Part shown: positions 21,078 to 33,026 of the stretch, piece after piece
How the letters are laid out: every line of letters begins with the position of its first letter
How positions within the stretch are numbered: the stretch's first letter is position 1
DNA from: Cheiracanthium punctorium
Lineage: Eukaryota > Arthropoda > Arachnida > Araneae > Cheiracanthiidae
NCBI GenBank assembly: GCA_038373885.1
Contig: JAWZYV010014451.1
Span: forward strand, 992,001 to 1,056,000
Direction: 5' to 3'
Length of the DNA stretch: 64,000 bases
The notes under the pieces: model-generated
Database searches by the model: none
Told to the model about the DNA's origin: nothing
What the model saw: only the letters and a program-made list of their open reading frames with translations
Translations under genes and position numbers: made by a program

Positions 21078-22227
21078 AACTTTATTTTTTCGGCAGTTAA
21101 ACTACATAACTTATATTTGTTATTCCAGTATTTTAAACTCTTAACATGGTGTTAATCATTAATCAAAAATACAATAAAACACTGTAATAATAAATAAATA
21201 GTATAGAAAAGTTTTGGAGTGATGTTATTTATTTTCTAGTAAATTAAGTGTATTGAATTCTCTAACAACGTCTGAAAAAAAAGAATGTTCCTATATATCT
21301 CAATCAGCATCTAATGGGAATGGTCACAAACATCTAGAATAACTCCACGCCGCATGGGTATAAACACGTTGTGATAAGCAAGTTCACACTCTTTTCAAAA
21401 GGTTAATTGAATTTCAAAAGTTTGTTAGACATATAAACTGCATATCTTAATTCAACTACTCTTTCAAATTAAACTCCGTTCCGTTTGAAGGAAATGAATG
21501 ATTAATTTGCAACTCAAAATGAAGTATTTCAAATTAAATTAGCAGGCACAGAAAGGTAAATTTCCATCAATTAAGTGATTTGGATATATTGCAACATTTT
21601 AGAGAGTAAGGCTAATTTATAAATAAGCTGGTAATAAAATGTGAGCCGTGTTCATCTGGGGATTTTAATATTACTAATAATTTACATAAATTTATATCAT
21701 TATTTTTTTACACTATGTATATCGTTTAATCAAGAAAAACTAACTGTAAAATCTGTGAAATGAAGATTAGAGAGAACTGTAAGTCATCTGCTGTCTGTTC
21801 ATGACTTCTCAGCAAACATATTTAGTTAGATTTTCCATCTAAATAAAGAAAAACTTTTATAAGGAGTGAAAAATACTGATCAGTATAAATTACCGATTTA
21901 CTTTTGGTCTGCCACAAAGCTAAATTATAATCTAGAACACAAAATTGGTAAATTTTCAACAAATATCTGGAAATGTAGTTACACTTTCGACTAATAAAAC
22001 CTTGGTGAATTTGGGAGTCACCTTAAACCTTCTAGATACAATCTCTACACAAATATTCAGGTTGAAAAATAATACATTTCGTACACTAGAAATGGAGTCT
22101 ATGCACTTTGTATGCTTACTGAATATGTTCAGTTCGATGCATCTGGTCAGCCTTACTGTGATAATACATTACATTCATAAAACAACTGATAAGTCAAGTA
22201 TCCTATCAAAACGTTCTTCATAATCGT
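21078..22227. other. AT-rich non-coding DNA
   Basis: No gene or element ends recognised. The 92-codon plus-strand frame at 21945-22223 has no known motif and is probably chance. Confidence 0.45.
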
Positions 22228-22752
22228 GTTTTTGAAGTAAAACTTCTTTAGGCGAAACTAAGGAGTAACTCAGATTTATTTTCTGACGGAAGTAACGCTC
22301 AGTAAAGGAAGTGACGTACCTTTTTCCCCTTGCTACCTTCATTTGCGGAACAGCTCTCGGGCGTTCGTTCCTGCGAACGTCGACTGTGCTCCCTGCACGT
22401 CGACATTTTAGTGCTAACCAGCTCTTGTCAGAGCCACTGTGAGAAGACTTTCGCTGAACAAGCGGTGATCCTGCTCACTATCTCTCACTGTTGCTACAGG
22501 CGGCGACCGAACCCGTCACCTCCGATAAAAAAGGTCTACGCACCGAATACAGAAAGTGGCACAATGGAGCATTCCATGGTCCAAGGTCCGTTGCTTTACT
22601 CACATGTTTTCAATGACATTATTACAATATTTAATGGAATAATGAGATAAAACTTGACATGATTGGTTGCCATGATACATAAATACTGTTTGTCTGTTAA
22701 ATAGTATGTAATCTTTTAATATTGCTCATGTGTTTTTGAGTTATTTATAATA

Positions 22753-22983
22753 ATGAGCCAAATGCAAATTTTTAAACAGAATAATACCGCGAGCAAGTCC
22801 AGCAGACGAAAACAAAGGTTTAAGAACACTGCCACAGAAAAATGCAATAATAGACCCTCCGTGCATTCGATACAATCCGACATAAGAAAACACCAGTTTA
22901 GGAACACAGTTAAAGAAAAATACCACAACATGGACATTCTCTCGATTCAAGCCCTACTGCAAAACGTTTTAAGAAAACAATGA
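22753..22983 (+). pseudogene. Repeat-bearing N-terminal region of a Helentron protein, fragment
   Basis: A 76-codon frame shows a 26-residue repeat: RRKQRFKNTATEKCNN, then IRKHQFRNTVKEKYHN, then a truncated LRKQ before the stop. Basic, Lys/Arg/Gln-rich repeats of this sort occur ahead of the helicase region in Helitron-like proteins of arthropods (recognised from memory). Further units downstream have lost the frame. Confidence 0.5.
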
Positions 22984-23560
22984 AAGAATAATAGTTCAAC
23001 GCAGATACTTCCTGGATGCTAACCCGATATCCAGACGGAGCAACGGTTTAAGAACACGGGTATGTAACACCACAAAGAAACAAACACTGGCCGCAAAGGG
23101 TTTAAGAACAAAATGAAAGAATAACAAATGGACACTCCGTGGATTCTAACCCAACCTCAAGACGGAGCAACGCTTTAACACGGGTTTGGAACGACACAAA
23201 GAAACGGACCCTGGCTGCAATCAATCCCAAACAATAGACAGAACCTGCAGTTTAAAAACACGGATACAGAATAATAATACAGAATATAATAATACAGAAT
23301 AATAATAATACAGAATAATAATAATACATAATAACGGATACAGAATAATAATTCGAAACCTACCAGCAGACGAAATCAACGCTTAAGAACACCGTGATAG
23401 AAAAACACAAAAATTTCCACTCCCTGCATTCGAACCCAACAAACAGAGGAAAACATCAGTTAAATAACACAGTTAAAGTATAATACTAGACTATGGACAT
23501 TACCCCCATTCAAACCCAAACTCCAGACGGAACAATGACATAAGAAAACAGTTAAAGAAT
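22796..23560 (+). repeat. Decayed 78-bp tandem repeat array
   Basis: The first two units (22796-22873 and 22874-22951) are each 78 bp and share a GGTTTAAGAACAC-like core, an AAAGAAA/ACAGAAA segment and a terminal GGATTCTAACCC-like segment. About nine diverged units can be followed, with an AATAATAATACAGA slip at 23270-23350. Related units occur at 12650-12850 and 13310-13600 in copy 1. Confidence 0.75.
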
Positions 23561-23571
23561 AATACTACAAC

Positions 23572-23883
23572 ATGGACACTTCCTGGATTCTAAATAATTA
23601 TCATGAATTACCGATGATTCTTACTGGAGATTTTAATGTTAATTTTCGCTATCAAGAATCTCAGCCGTCAGTTGATTTTTTAAAAGAAAAATTTGATCTA
23701 ACTATGAATACTTCTCGACTTCAATCTGCAACGCATTTCGGTACAACGATAGATGCTGTATTTTCAAGAAAATTAGCAAATTTAGAGAGTAAAATTTATG
23801 TTTCGCATTATAGTTACCACAACTCTATAATACCATACATAAAAAATTATGATGACATTCAAGTATCTATTTCCAATGAATAA
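23572..23883 (+). pseudogene. Helentron endonuclease (EEP) C-terminal fragment, open frame
   Basis: A 103-codon frame carries the tail of an endonuclease/exonuclease/phosphatase domain: GDFNVNF (the conserved GDFN; Asp and Asn are catalytic), GTTIDAVFSR, and VSHYSYHNSII in the place of the SDH/SYH motif with its catalytic His. These three motifs and their spacing match the C-terminal half of EEP nucleases fused to Helentron helicases. A complete domain would have about 230 residues; the first half with the catalytic Glu is missing. The first residues, MDTSWILN, come from the end of a 78-bp repeat unit fused to the domain, so the start codon is not native. The frame is open but unlikely to be active. 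Confidence 0.78.
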
Positions 23884-24059
23884 TATGAATATAACATTTA
23901 TATAATCTTTGTAAAGTACATGAATAATAAATATAATTAAATTATAATACGATATTTATTTTAAGTTAAAGCTTAATTATTTCAGTGATATGTGTCGTAA
24001 ACGTCAAATAAGTTTTACTTCAATCGCGCGTAAAGATTACACGCACACACTTTTTTTCT

Positions 24060-24643
24060 GTGAGTTTTAAATATATTTTCACAATCTTAACAATCCCTTC
24101 TAAATAGCAATACTAAAATCTTATGCGTGCAACAAAATCAACAATCATTAATTTTACTATGGTGCATCTATAACTGAAAATTTCAGATATAATTTTGTAA
24201 TTTACTATGTGTACAGCACTTCCACTTTATTTTACGGTACAATTAAAAAGATCTCTGCGTGAACTATCTTCTAATCTACAATTTTAACAATCCACTGAAA
24301 TGATAGATTGTACTATCTTTTCTAATGTTTATTATTTTAAATATATGAAATATTAGAAAGCAAATTCGACAATCCATAATCTCATAAATGAAAAATTATG
24401 TTTAAATAATACCCAAAACTTAAAAAAATCTTTATCAGCAGAGAAAGAGTTTAAACCTCCATGCAGAAATTCGGGATGTAAAGTGCATCGGAAAAAACGC
24501 ATTGCTTTTACCATTATGTTGTGTTGTAGTTATAATGAGATGTGCTATACACATTACCCTCACTTCCCATTATGTTGTAACTACCAGTAAGTACAGCACA
24601 GCTAATGGGTAAATGCAACGCAATTTTTCCAGCATGATTCGTT
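24060..24643. other. AT-rich non-coding DNA
   Basis: Nothing recognised between the Helentron and the next TIR element. Confidence 0.45.
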
Positions 24644-25138
24644 CAGGGTGTGCACCAATGTCAGGAGGCAAAGCTAGTATCATTAGTAGCCTGACCGACA
24701 TAAAACGTCGCCAGTTTAGTAGCCATTTTCTTAATTTTAGTGGCCAAAAAAGTAGCATTTTTGCATAATTTTGTAGTTAAAAAATAATCATATGTCACTT
24801 AACTTCAACTAAGTAGGAATGAATAAAATAAGAAATCAAAAACTTTATGCTTTATATAACAGAGCATATAGTACATTCATTTTTATAGCATGATTAAAAA
24901 ACCAGATTAGACTGTTTCATGAAAGATCAATCAAACTTTGAAAACAAAAGGGAGTAGACAAAAACCGAAATCTGATGTTCAAATTAGTCGCCTGGAGTAA
25001 GAAACAAGTAGCCAAAACTTGAAAATAGTATGCAAATTTTAATTTGTATTTTAAAAAAGTCGTCCAAAGTTTCCTTATCTTTAAATAGGTATCAAAAGTC
25101 CCCTTTTTAGTAGCCAGTGGACACCCTGTTAGTTTGAA
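24644..25138. mobile_element. TIR element with CAGGGTGT ends
   Basis: It starts CAGGGTGTGCAC and ends GTGGACACCCTG (inverted 12-bp repeat with one mismatch). The sub-ends share AGTAGCCA/TGGCTACT phrases. The approximately 495-bp interior is non-coding. Target duplication is unclear (GTT before, TTA after), so the superfamily is not assigned. Confidence 0.55.
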
Positions 25139-27110
25139 GTAATAAATTGATTCTAAAATCACGAAATAATATAAGTCTGTAAATCCTTTTCAAAATTAAA
25201 GCAAAATTTGTAAATAAAAAAAATGGTATGACAATATATAAAATGAGCAAAATATACAGCAAAATGCAATACAAAATTAGCATGCAAAGCATTTTAAGCA
25301 AAATAATACAAAATTTTAAAATGTTATACACTGATTTATACAAACCGTTCCTCTTGTGCGGGTTTCAACAGTCCCAGTTAGAAAAGATTACGCCGCTCAT
25401 TTAACGTCGTAGACTAAAACGTATGGTAGTCGGCACCTATAAACCTACTCAAAAATGACACTTTTCTGTGGGCAGGTGATAAGGTGAAAAAAAAAGAGAG
25501 AAAAAAACAAAAAAAATGAGAAATAGATTTTATGTACGTAAGAAGCTCATTACAATTAATAGAGACAAGTGTACAATGATGCAAATATGAATGCAAATAT
25601 GAATACAGTATTTTAAAAAGAAATTTTGTGCCGTATTCATAGAAATTTAAATGAAAAGACGTTTAATCAACGTAACCATCGTAATATTTTTTCTAATTAT
25701 TATTTCCAGTATCTAGGCCAAAAATTTACAAAAGAACACTAGAACGAACCAATATATAACCTCTGTTTTTGAATTATCAAAATATCTAATATTAAATATA
25801 ATCCTGATTTTGATAAGTATTTTATGTTTTCATCTATCTAAAATATGTTTTCAAATGCGTACTATATCTGTGTAACATATGTGTAAGCATAAAGTATATT
25901 ATGAAGCAAATATAATTTTCAAAGCCACTTCATATACTTATTTTAAGCTTAACTCTATCAGATATCTGCAAGATATCTGTATCTGTATATCTGTAAGATT
26001 TCTGCTTGTATGAAATTTTAATTGTATTAAATAAACACAAATTCGGATGGCATCATAATTTAATTTTGCCTTGCAAGCAAAACTTCATTCTCTGATCCAG
26101 TATGTGGGCTAGTTGCATTCACCGTGAAAAGAATTCTATGCAAAACGAACGATTACTTTACAGCATTTCACTACAAAGCATTTAGACTAATTCTTTTATG
26201 AAGTGAATTCTCCGGATTCTTTCAAAGCTGTATAACAAAAGATGGAAAATGATCCTTCACCTCAAAGACATGTTTCAAGTTCCGTATCACTTTAACAAAA
26301 TGAAGCAGACAGATGAAATAAGAACTTTGGAGCATCCTTTTCAGGGTTTCATTGTGAAGATAAACATTCAAACCAAAATCTTTTAAAACTCTTTTGATAA
26401 ATGGCTGGGTACGTCTTTCACTTTGAAAATGTTTCTAATTTCTGTTCTTGACGTCACTTTAAGATTTAGAAATTTAACTATTTTTAAGGAATTTCTCTAA
26501 ACTTTAATGGAAGTTTGACCCGAGCAAAGTTGCAGCAAGTGATACGTTGAAAAAAAAAATCCGAAAACTTTTGCATTATACTACACAAACTGTTATTATT
26601 ATACAGAAGAATTTGTCTTCATATATATCTTCTTGGATTAATGAAGAATGTACCATTTTAAATATAATAAATATATGCACTTTTTAATTTATTTATTTTC
26701 ATAAAATTAATAGTTGATGAAAGCAAAAAAATAATTTTAACATTAAAGCATATTTTGCGACTCTTCATTTTAACACTCTTCATTTTAAAAATTTAAAAAT
26801 TAGTTATTTTTATGATATGTGTCGTATTCACATACTCTTTATGCCAGAAATATGCCGATCCGTCTGAATTGCTTTATAAAAGAATTATAAAGCATGGCAT
26901 AACTTATTAAGTTTTAGGCTTTGATTCTTTTAGAGAATTGCATTTCTAATTTCTAGTAAAATTATAGCAAACCTTTCTTAGAATTTTCTTTTGAATGAGA
27001 GAAAATCGCTCTATACTTGCTCTATAGTCTTAAAACGCTTGAATTTTGACACCAAACTAACTTATTCCAGAATTTAAATGCAGGATGACCACTCTACACA
27101 AGAAAAGGGT
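25139..27110. other. AT-rich non-coding DNA
   Basis: No coding frame with recognisable motifs and no element ends. A/T homopolymers and short simple repeats are common (ATCTGTAT/ATATCTG around 25962-26000). Confidence 0.45.
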
Positions 27111-27119
27111 GAACGTATC

Positions 27120-27225
27120 TGTGATGAAGATCACATATCTAATTTATTAATCATTTATATTGTGTTTTTTTCATGTAGTATATATGTGATGAAGATCACA
27201 TATCTAATTTAATAATCATTTGTGT
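27120..27225. repeat. 65-bp direct duplication with a TGTGATGAAGATCACA palindrome
   Basis: TGTGATGAAGATCACATATC followed by TAATTTA and TAATCATTT occurs at 27120 and again at 27185. Each copy contains a 6-bp perfect hairpin (TGTGAT, GAAG loop, ATCACA). Recent local duplication. Confidence 0.85.
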
Positions 27226-28930
27226 TTCTTTAATGTAATCTATCCGAAATCAAGTATTCTTAAAGTACATTTCTGTTCTCAATTTTCTGTTACTTCGGCT
27301 TTTAATCTGTGTATTCGCTTTTTCCCGTATGCCTTATTCTTAATTGTTTATTTGTCTCATCAGACCTTCTGGAATCGTTCTGGGCTAAAAATAGATTATA
27401 TTACGTCCGTTTGCAATAGCAACGGATTTGTGCTTACCCCCACTTCGACATAGTATTGGCGTTATTATTTTTTGTTGCCCTGGGACAAGTTTAAAATTAT
27501 TTGCTTGCGAGTCCATCATTTTAATTTTATTGGATAAAGTTTTAGAGGTGCTCTTGGATAGGCGTCATTTATCTCAGAAGTTTTAGTCCTCGCAAATGTG
27601 TATTTCTGTGCTGGTGTAACTTTTAAATTACTCAATCTTATTTTCACTGTCCTTATAGGACGTATTTTTATTTCGCTGAGCCACCACCAGCCGTTGTAAT
27701 AAGTTTATGGTTCAATAGTATCTTTTAAATAAAACAGTTTTAAGTATTCTAACGTCATCTTCTTATCTACAACTAAGTGTATCGAACCTGGATTTCTAAC
27801 TGTCTCAACGCAGTTTTAATAATTATAAAATAGCCCATTCAAACCATCGGCCTCACAGTATCTCCAACAATGAACATAGCTTAAACATAGGATTCGAATT
27901 TGGTTCATTTTAAAGAATTTAAGAATTAAATTTATCATAGAAGAATTAAATTAAAATAATTTTATAAATAATATTCTTTTTCTCCTTTCAATAATGATCG
28001 CCACCCTTCTCCTTTTTTCACGTCCTCTCTTCTTGGAGGACAAATTTCAAAATGTCCCTAAATTAATTTTTAGGTATTCATGAGGATTTTATTTACAACA
28101 AGAATTTTATTAATATCTCTTTATATTTGAGATCGTGCTGGATATATGAAAAAAATTCCCCCTCCATACCATTCCATAACACACAAACGTTTTCAGAATG
28201 TTTGGAAAATGCTTTCTAACCTCGTACCTATGTCAAAAAGATCCGATAGGCGAAATTTGTCATACAAAAAATGGCATTACTTTCCTAGTCCCCCTAGGGG
28301 GCAAGGAAAGGGATGGCGAAAGAAATTTCTAATTTTTTGTGATTCTTACCCCCTATTTTTTTCTGATTTCTAACCAAAAGTAAGAAATTATTTTCTTCAT
28401 TGTTAAAAAAATAATATTTACAGGTCCCTAAAAAGCATGCAACTTAATATTACTACCAGGAAAAGTACTGTAAATGAATCCCCCCAAAAGAGGAAACTGC
28501 TTGAGATTTTTTAGATGTAGTAGTTGAAAATATCTATTTTCCTTTCTATTTTTTCTGTTTTTCTATCTATCTAACATTAACTTAGCAATCCTGAATGTAG
28601 TTACAAGACGAAACAGAAAGATCCTATCAACCCAAATCAAAAAGAATTTTCACCAACATAGTGTTGACGCTTCAATGAGGCACCAAGCTGCTACCCTCTT
28701 TATATATATAAGGGGGGGGGGGTCTGTTAAACCCGTAAATAGAATAACAGTGCTTGTCCCTGGATACGGATTAATGAAATTTATAGCAGTCCCAACTTGC
28801 TGAAATTTCATTAAACCATATATACAATAACACTGACAAAGCGCAGGCATTCACTGAGTATGAGATTGGAACAGAGTTAATTCTGTTTGCAGCATGTTAT
28901 TCGATACTATGCCAAGTAATACAGGGACAT
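27226..28930. other. Non-coding DNA with scattered small palindromes
   Basis: No gene seen. CCCCCTAGGGGG is a 12-bp perfect palindrome near 28291. TAATGAAATTT and its complement flank 28771-28813. A G run follows a short TA repeat at about 28700-28720. Confidence 0.45.
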
Positions 28931-28939
28931 TGAAGTGGG

Positions 28940-29360
28940 ACATGTGTACTCCTTTGGCAGAAAAGGATCAAAAATTTTACCTTTGGCATGTAATCATGAC
29001 ATTCATGAACTTATTATTGCAAAAATGTTTTAAACATTATTTGGGACCAGTTGAGATCCCCAGATAAAAGCTATTTCAATGATTTTCATCGGTGTGAAGC
29101 ATTTTCATTGTTTTTTTTCTTTCTTTCTTTTTAATGGCTTCTTTCTGTACTAATTTGGCAGAAATCAACATCGGTGTCAAGGTTTTTCATTGTTTTTTTC
29201 TTTCTTTCTTTTTAATGACTTCTTTCTGTACTCCTTTGGCAGAAAATGATCAAAATTTTTATCTTTGGCATGTAAACATGACCCCAGATAAAAACTATTT
29301 CAATGTTTTTCATCGGTGTGAAGCTTTTTTATTGTTTCTTTCTTGGTTTCTTTTTAATGG
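28940..29360. repeat. Irregular tandem duplications
   Basis: TGTACTCCTTTGGCAGAAAA with downstream TTTGGCATGTAA occurs at 28945 and 29227. A partial unit, TGTACTAATTTGGCAGAAA, lies at 29146. TTTCTTTCTTTTTAATGRCT and CATCGGTGTGAAG phrases recur between them. Units of about 80 and 200 bp overlap, consistent with successive unequal duplications. Confidence 0.8.
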
Positions 29361-29480
29361 CTGGGTCAGCAGCCTACTTGGCGGCTTGACCGCTTGCGAA
29401 GTCCGATATGTTGGTCGTTTCATTAAGGGGGCACCTAGTATGCAGACCAACGTTGCCCCCTATAAGCAGTCTCATAATTT
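29360..29480 (-). repeat. Fragment of SINE family B
   Basis: The stretch with ATTAAGGGGGCACCTAGTA and GCCCCCTATAAGCAG matches the body of the SINE at 57605-57817 (ATTATGGGGGCACCCAGTA ... CCCCCTATGAAGGGA), in the same orientation. The tRNA-like head is missing, replaced by the next repeat. Confidence 0.55.
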
Positions 29481-29700
29481 TGAACTAATATCAGAGGAGA
29501 GACCTAGTACTTGAAATCAGCATGCCTAATAGGTATCTTCTGAACATGGAGAACATTGGAACCATGAACAGATTTTACGTGCACCAGCTCCCATTAGGGT
29601 ACATGGTCCCACAGCAGTATAGCAGAAAGAATTTTTTACTGTCAAAGCCTGTGCTGCTTCACATTCTGTATTCTTATGGGCCATTGCTTTATCAATGTAA
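29470..29700. repeat. Dispersed repeat family C, copy 1
   Basis: Shares ordered blocks with 53330-53610: ATTTTGAAC, GACATTGGA/AACATTGGA, GATTTTACGTGC, CCAGCTCCCATTAG, TTCCACAGC/TCCCACAGC, GCTGCTTCAC and TGTRTTCTTATGGG. This copy is AT-shifted relative to the other, suggesting greater age. Function and class unknown. Confidence 0.7.
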
Positions 29701-29719
29701 AGAGCTACGAAATCAGTGT

Positions 29720-32365
29720 TAGTGAGAGAGAGCTAACTGTAAACTTGAAAGCGAGTTGAATCTTTTGAAAAAACAGTCATTAACCCAGAGAGGAAGAATT
29801 GTTGAATTTAGCAATTATTTTCCTGTACGATCTATCTAGAGCTGGTAATATGAATGCACCAGTTGCCTACCATCGTGCAATATTATATGGTAAAATCAAT
29901 CTGTATTGATCGCAATTCCACCTTACAACTCGTAAATATTTACAACTTCGATAATGTAATGTGTTTCTTGTGTCCGTATATTTGAGGGTGTGTTTATGAG
30001 CTTCTGCTCTACACCTCGACTAGTTGCAAAAATTATTTCATTACCGGATTGCAAATAAAGCTGTAGCTGATACAATACTGGAAAGATTCCTGAAGCAACT
30101 TTGGTATTAAGCGAATTTAGCATATTTTCCATTTTTTGATAGTAATGTGTCTGTGGAGAGCAAAATTGTGACGCTAAATTATTTTTTTACGAGATGAAAA
30201 AAGTGAACCTGGTAAGAGAATTAACCTTAACACTAATAAATGCAGCATACCTTCAAAACAGTTTTCTGATTTCATCACTGTAAGCAACACATATTTTTGT
30301 TCCACTTGATATATCGATGGACTTTCTACGATATCATCCATCTAAGGGGATGTCACTTAAGAATTATTCTGTTGCCTACGCAAGTTACATCACTTAAAGT
30401 GGTGAATGACGCTGCAGAGCGTGGAATTTCACTAATTCGGGAATTAAAGCCTGTACTAACATAACAAATCAGGAGGTGAAGAAACAATCTCTATTAATCG
30501 CCGGAAAAGCGCCGGCGTAAATTTCTCGAACCAAAGATGTCGAAGCTCGTAGACAGTGCAACTAATTATACTAATCTTAATGGATCATCAAGTTTCAGTC
30601 AACATATGAAACTTCAGTCGATATTTTGCTATATTAAGTTAAAAAGAAAAATATTTAAAAAGAAAATATGTGACATCGTATACAGAAAATAATGTAAGTT
30701 TTATTACTTTAAACATATTGTAGATATGTTTAAATTCTTCGTAAAAAATTGCATTTAATATGAACAAGAGATGTCATGAAATTTATTTATTAATTTCTCA
30801 TTTATACGCATTCTGCATGCAATAGTTTCAAATAAGTATAACCCGTGATTTATTTTAAATTATTTATAGCTACGTAATAGCATTGTATATTTGCTTACTG
30901 AAATAAAATTGTTTTTAAAAATTTATTTCTATATCAATGAGCTACACTTTTATGTTAGAAATGCAATAAATGATGCATTTAAAGTTACTTCAGAAAACTT
31001 TCCATTTGTCAATTCAAATTCAATATTTATTTCCTATATGCTGCCGTAATCTCGGCTTCCTTTAGTAACTATAAAGTGAATCGAACAGTTTCCAATAAAA
31101 TACGAAATAGTTGCATATAGTTATTGACTTTACATAGTAAACAGAGAATGAAATAAACTTATTCTGAAAAGATGTGTTTGTTTTTTGGAAATATATATAA
31201 TCAATATTTTCTCCTTTTTATTGATGTTTTCAAAATGTAACGTGAAATGTTTTGAATCTGCAAAGCCATATACATATTTCTATGTAAAATCTCTATATTT
31301 CTATCTAAAAATAAATGAGTATATACTCCTATAACATTTTCTGCCAATTTTCATAAATGCATATGTCCTAAGTTATAAATACTTTAATCATAGACGTTTA
31401 TTCTATCTTTAAGACACGTATCTTCTTAAGGGGATTTTCGTTATATAACTATGTAACTCTTATACATTTGGTTGAATTTAATTTAATCAGAAAATCATCA
31501 AAGAATGACAATTAAAATAAGAATTATTTTATAGCCTGTGAATCGATTTTTAGGCTGCCTTCTTAATTTTTAGTTTAAGGGTGAGATGTAATATCATGAT
31601 GTTAATATCAGTTTTGTGTTAAAACTTTGAAGTCTCGCGGGTTTTGGTACTTTTAATGTATTTTTGAAAAATAACTGGAAGCTATTGTTTTAATAAAGAT
31701 TTTTAATAATAAACTCAAACTGTTTTTATTGGTAACGAAGACACTATTTAAATGCGATAAAATCGATATTTATTGAGAAATTATTGGGGAAAAAGCATGT
31801 TTTAATGTTAAAGTTCCACATAACAAAACATTATTTTTAACATAAAATTTAACAGACTTCCCTATAAAAACTTGTCTGAGTGTTGTGAAATACTCGAAAA
31901 TAGATTTTATTTTAAAATAAAAGTTATTTATTAAAATTTATTGAAACACAACAAACATGAGTATCAAAAGTTCGAAAAATGACTCTACAATCTTATATTT
32001 TTATCTAATGCCTAGCAGTACTAGTATTGAAAGAAGTACAGCTTTTTTTTCACACACATGTATAAAAATGAACTTGAAATAATTCTCGCCAGTTTTTACA
32101 AATGTAATTATGTTTTTCTCCATATATTTATCTACACTTGTTAAACTAAAAGGTTCTTAAAATTATTTGAAAAGACGAAAAACGTATTTCGTCGGTCTAT
32201 TTATTGCTCAGAGAGTTAAAATTTGACCTCGAGAAATTATCAGGCTTAGACTGCAAAATATTAAACTAATGTAGCTTATTCTCTGTTCATTTATGCCACA
32301 ACTTATGCCATCTTAGAAAGATAATTTATGCTAGAATGACTTTATGATAGCATATGATTTGTGAT
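29720..32365. other. AT-rich non-coding DNA
   Basis: About 2.6 kb with no recognisable gene, element ends or repeat array. Confidence 0.5.
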
Positions 32366-32369
32366 TTGT

Positions 32370-32590
32370 TTGATTAAGGCAACGCTACACTAGGGCGATC
32401 TGCCAAGGATGGGGGTATCCTTGGTAGAAGGACTTTCTAAGGGATTCTAACTCGTATTCAGGCTACATCTGGAGAAAACCTAACAAAACTCTAGACCGTT
32501 AGATGGGACCCGAACCCGGGACCTTCACACTTCGGCCTTCAACCATTTTCAGTGACATAGCCACTATGCCGTGGTGCAGCATGATAACGT
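32370..32590 (-). repeat. tRNA-derived SINE (family A), best copy
   Basis: Read on the minus strand, a tRNA-like head contains GGCATAGTGGCTATG near the A-box position and GGGTTCGGGTCCC as a B box, followed by GGTCTAGAGTTTTG, TTTTCTCCAGATGTAGC, GGCAGATCGCCC and GTAGCGTTGCCTTAATCAAA. The body and tail match 5390-5560 and 6195-6410. The head would direct polymerase III transcription in an active copy; the LINE partner is not known. Confidence 0.72.
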
Positions 32591-33026
32591 ATGAATGCAT
32601 CTTCTTTTTAAAATGATATTTTTCTCTAATAATTGAACAGTAAATTTAGAGCTGCAACAAAGGCTAGAAAAATAATCTTGTCTAATGCCAAACAGTACTA
32701 ATTTTGAATGAAGTACAGCTTTTTCTCTTAACACATATATAATATTGGAGTTCTTGAATTTAAAATAATTTTAAATTTATACGCTCAATTTTAGAAAGGT
32801 GGGCGAATTTTAGCGAGTGTTTTTAGACTGAAATTTAATTTGCAGTATTAGTATTGATATGTTAGTATTCCGTAAGACCTACAGTCTTAAAAGATATGAA
32901 ATGTTTTTCATTTCTGTTCTTAACACATCTGAATTTTATTCATCATTTTATTTAACTTTTATATTTTTTATTAAGCACTAATTTAAAGTTTTATCAACAA
33001 TTTTATTAACAGTAAGAATGTTATTT

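Larger units (their letters stand above)
22228..24057 (+). mobile_element. Non-autonomous Helentron, copy 2
   Basis: The left end matches copy 1 (GTTTTTGAAGTAAAACTTC). The inverted pair is TTGAAGTAAAACTTCTTT at 22232-22249 and AAATAAGTTTTACTTCAA at 24006-24023, one mismatch. It is followed by a hairpin GCGCGTAA-AGA-TTACACGC (24026-24044) and a T run, after which similarity to copy 1 ends. The interior holds an array of decayed 78-bp repeats (22796-23560) joined to the endonuclease tail. The rolling-circle replication initiator and helicase domains of an autonomous Helentron are absent. Confidence 0.84.

Noticed and set aside
22330..22650. 106-codon plus-strand frame as a gene
   Set aside because: It lies in the 5' non-coding part of Helentron copy 2, has no motif and is absent from copy 1.
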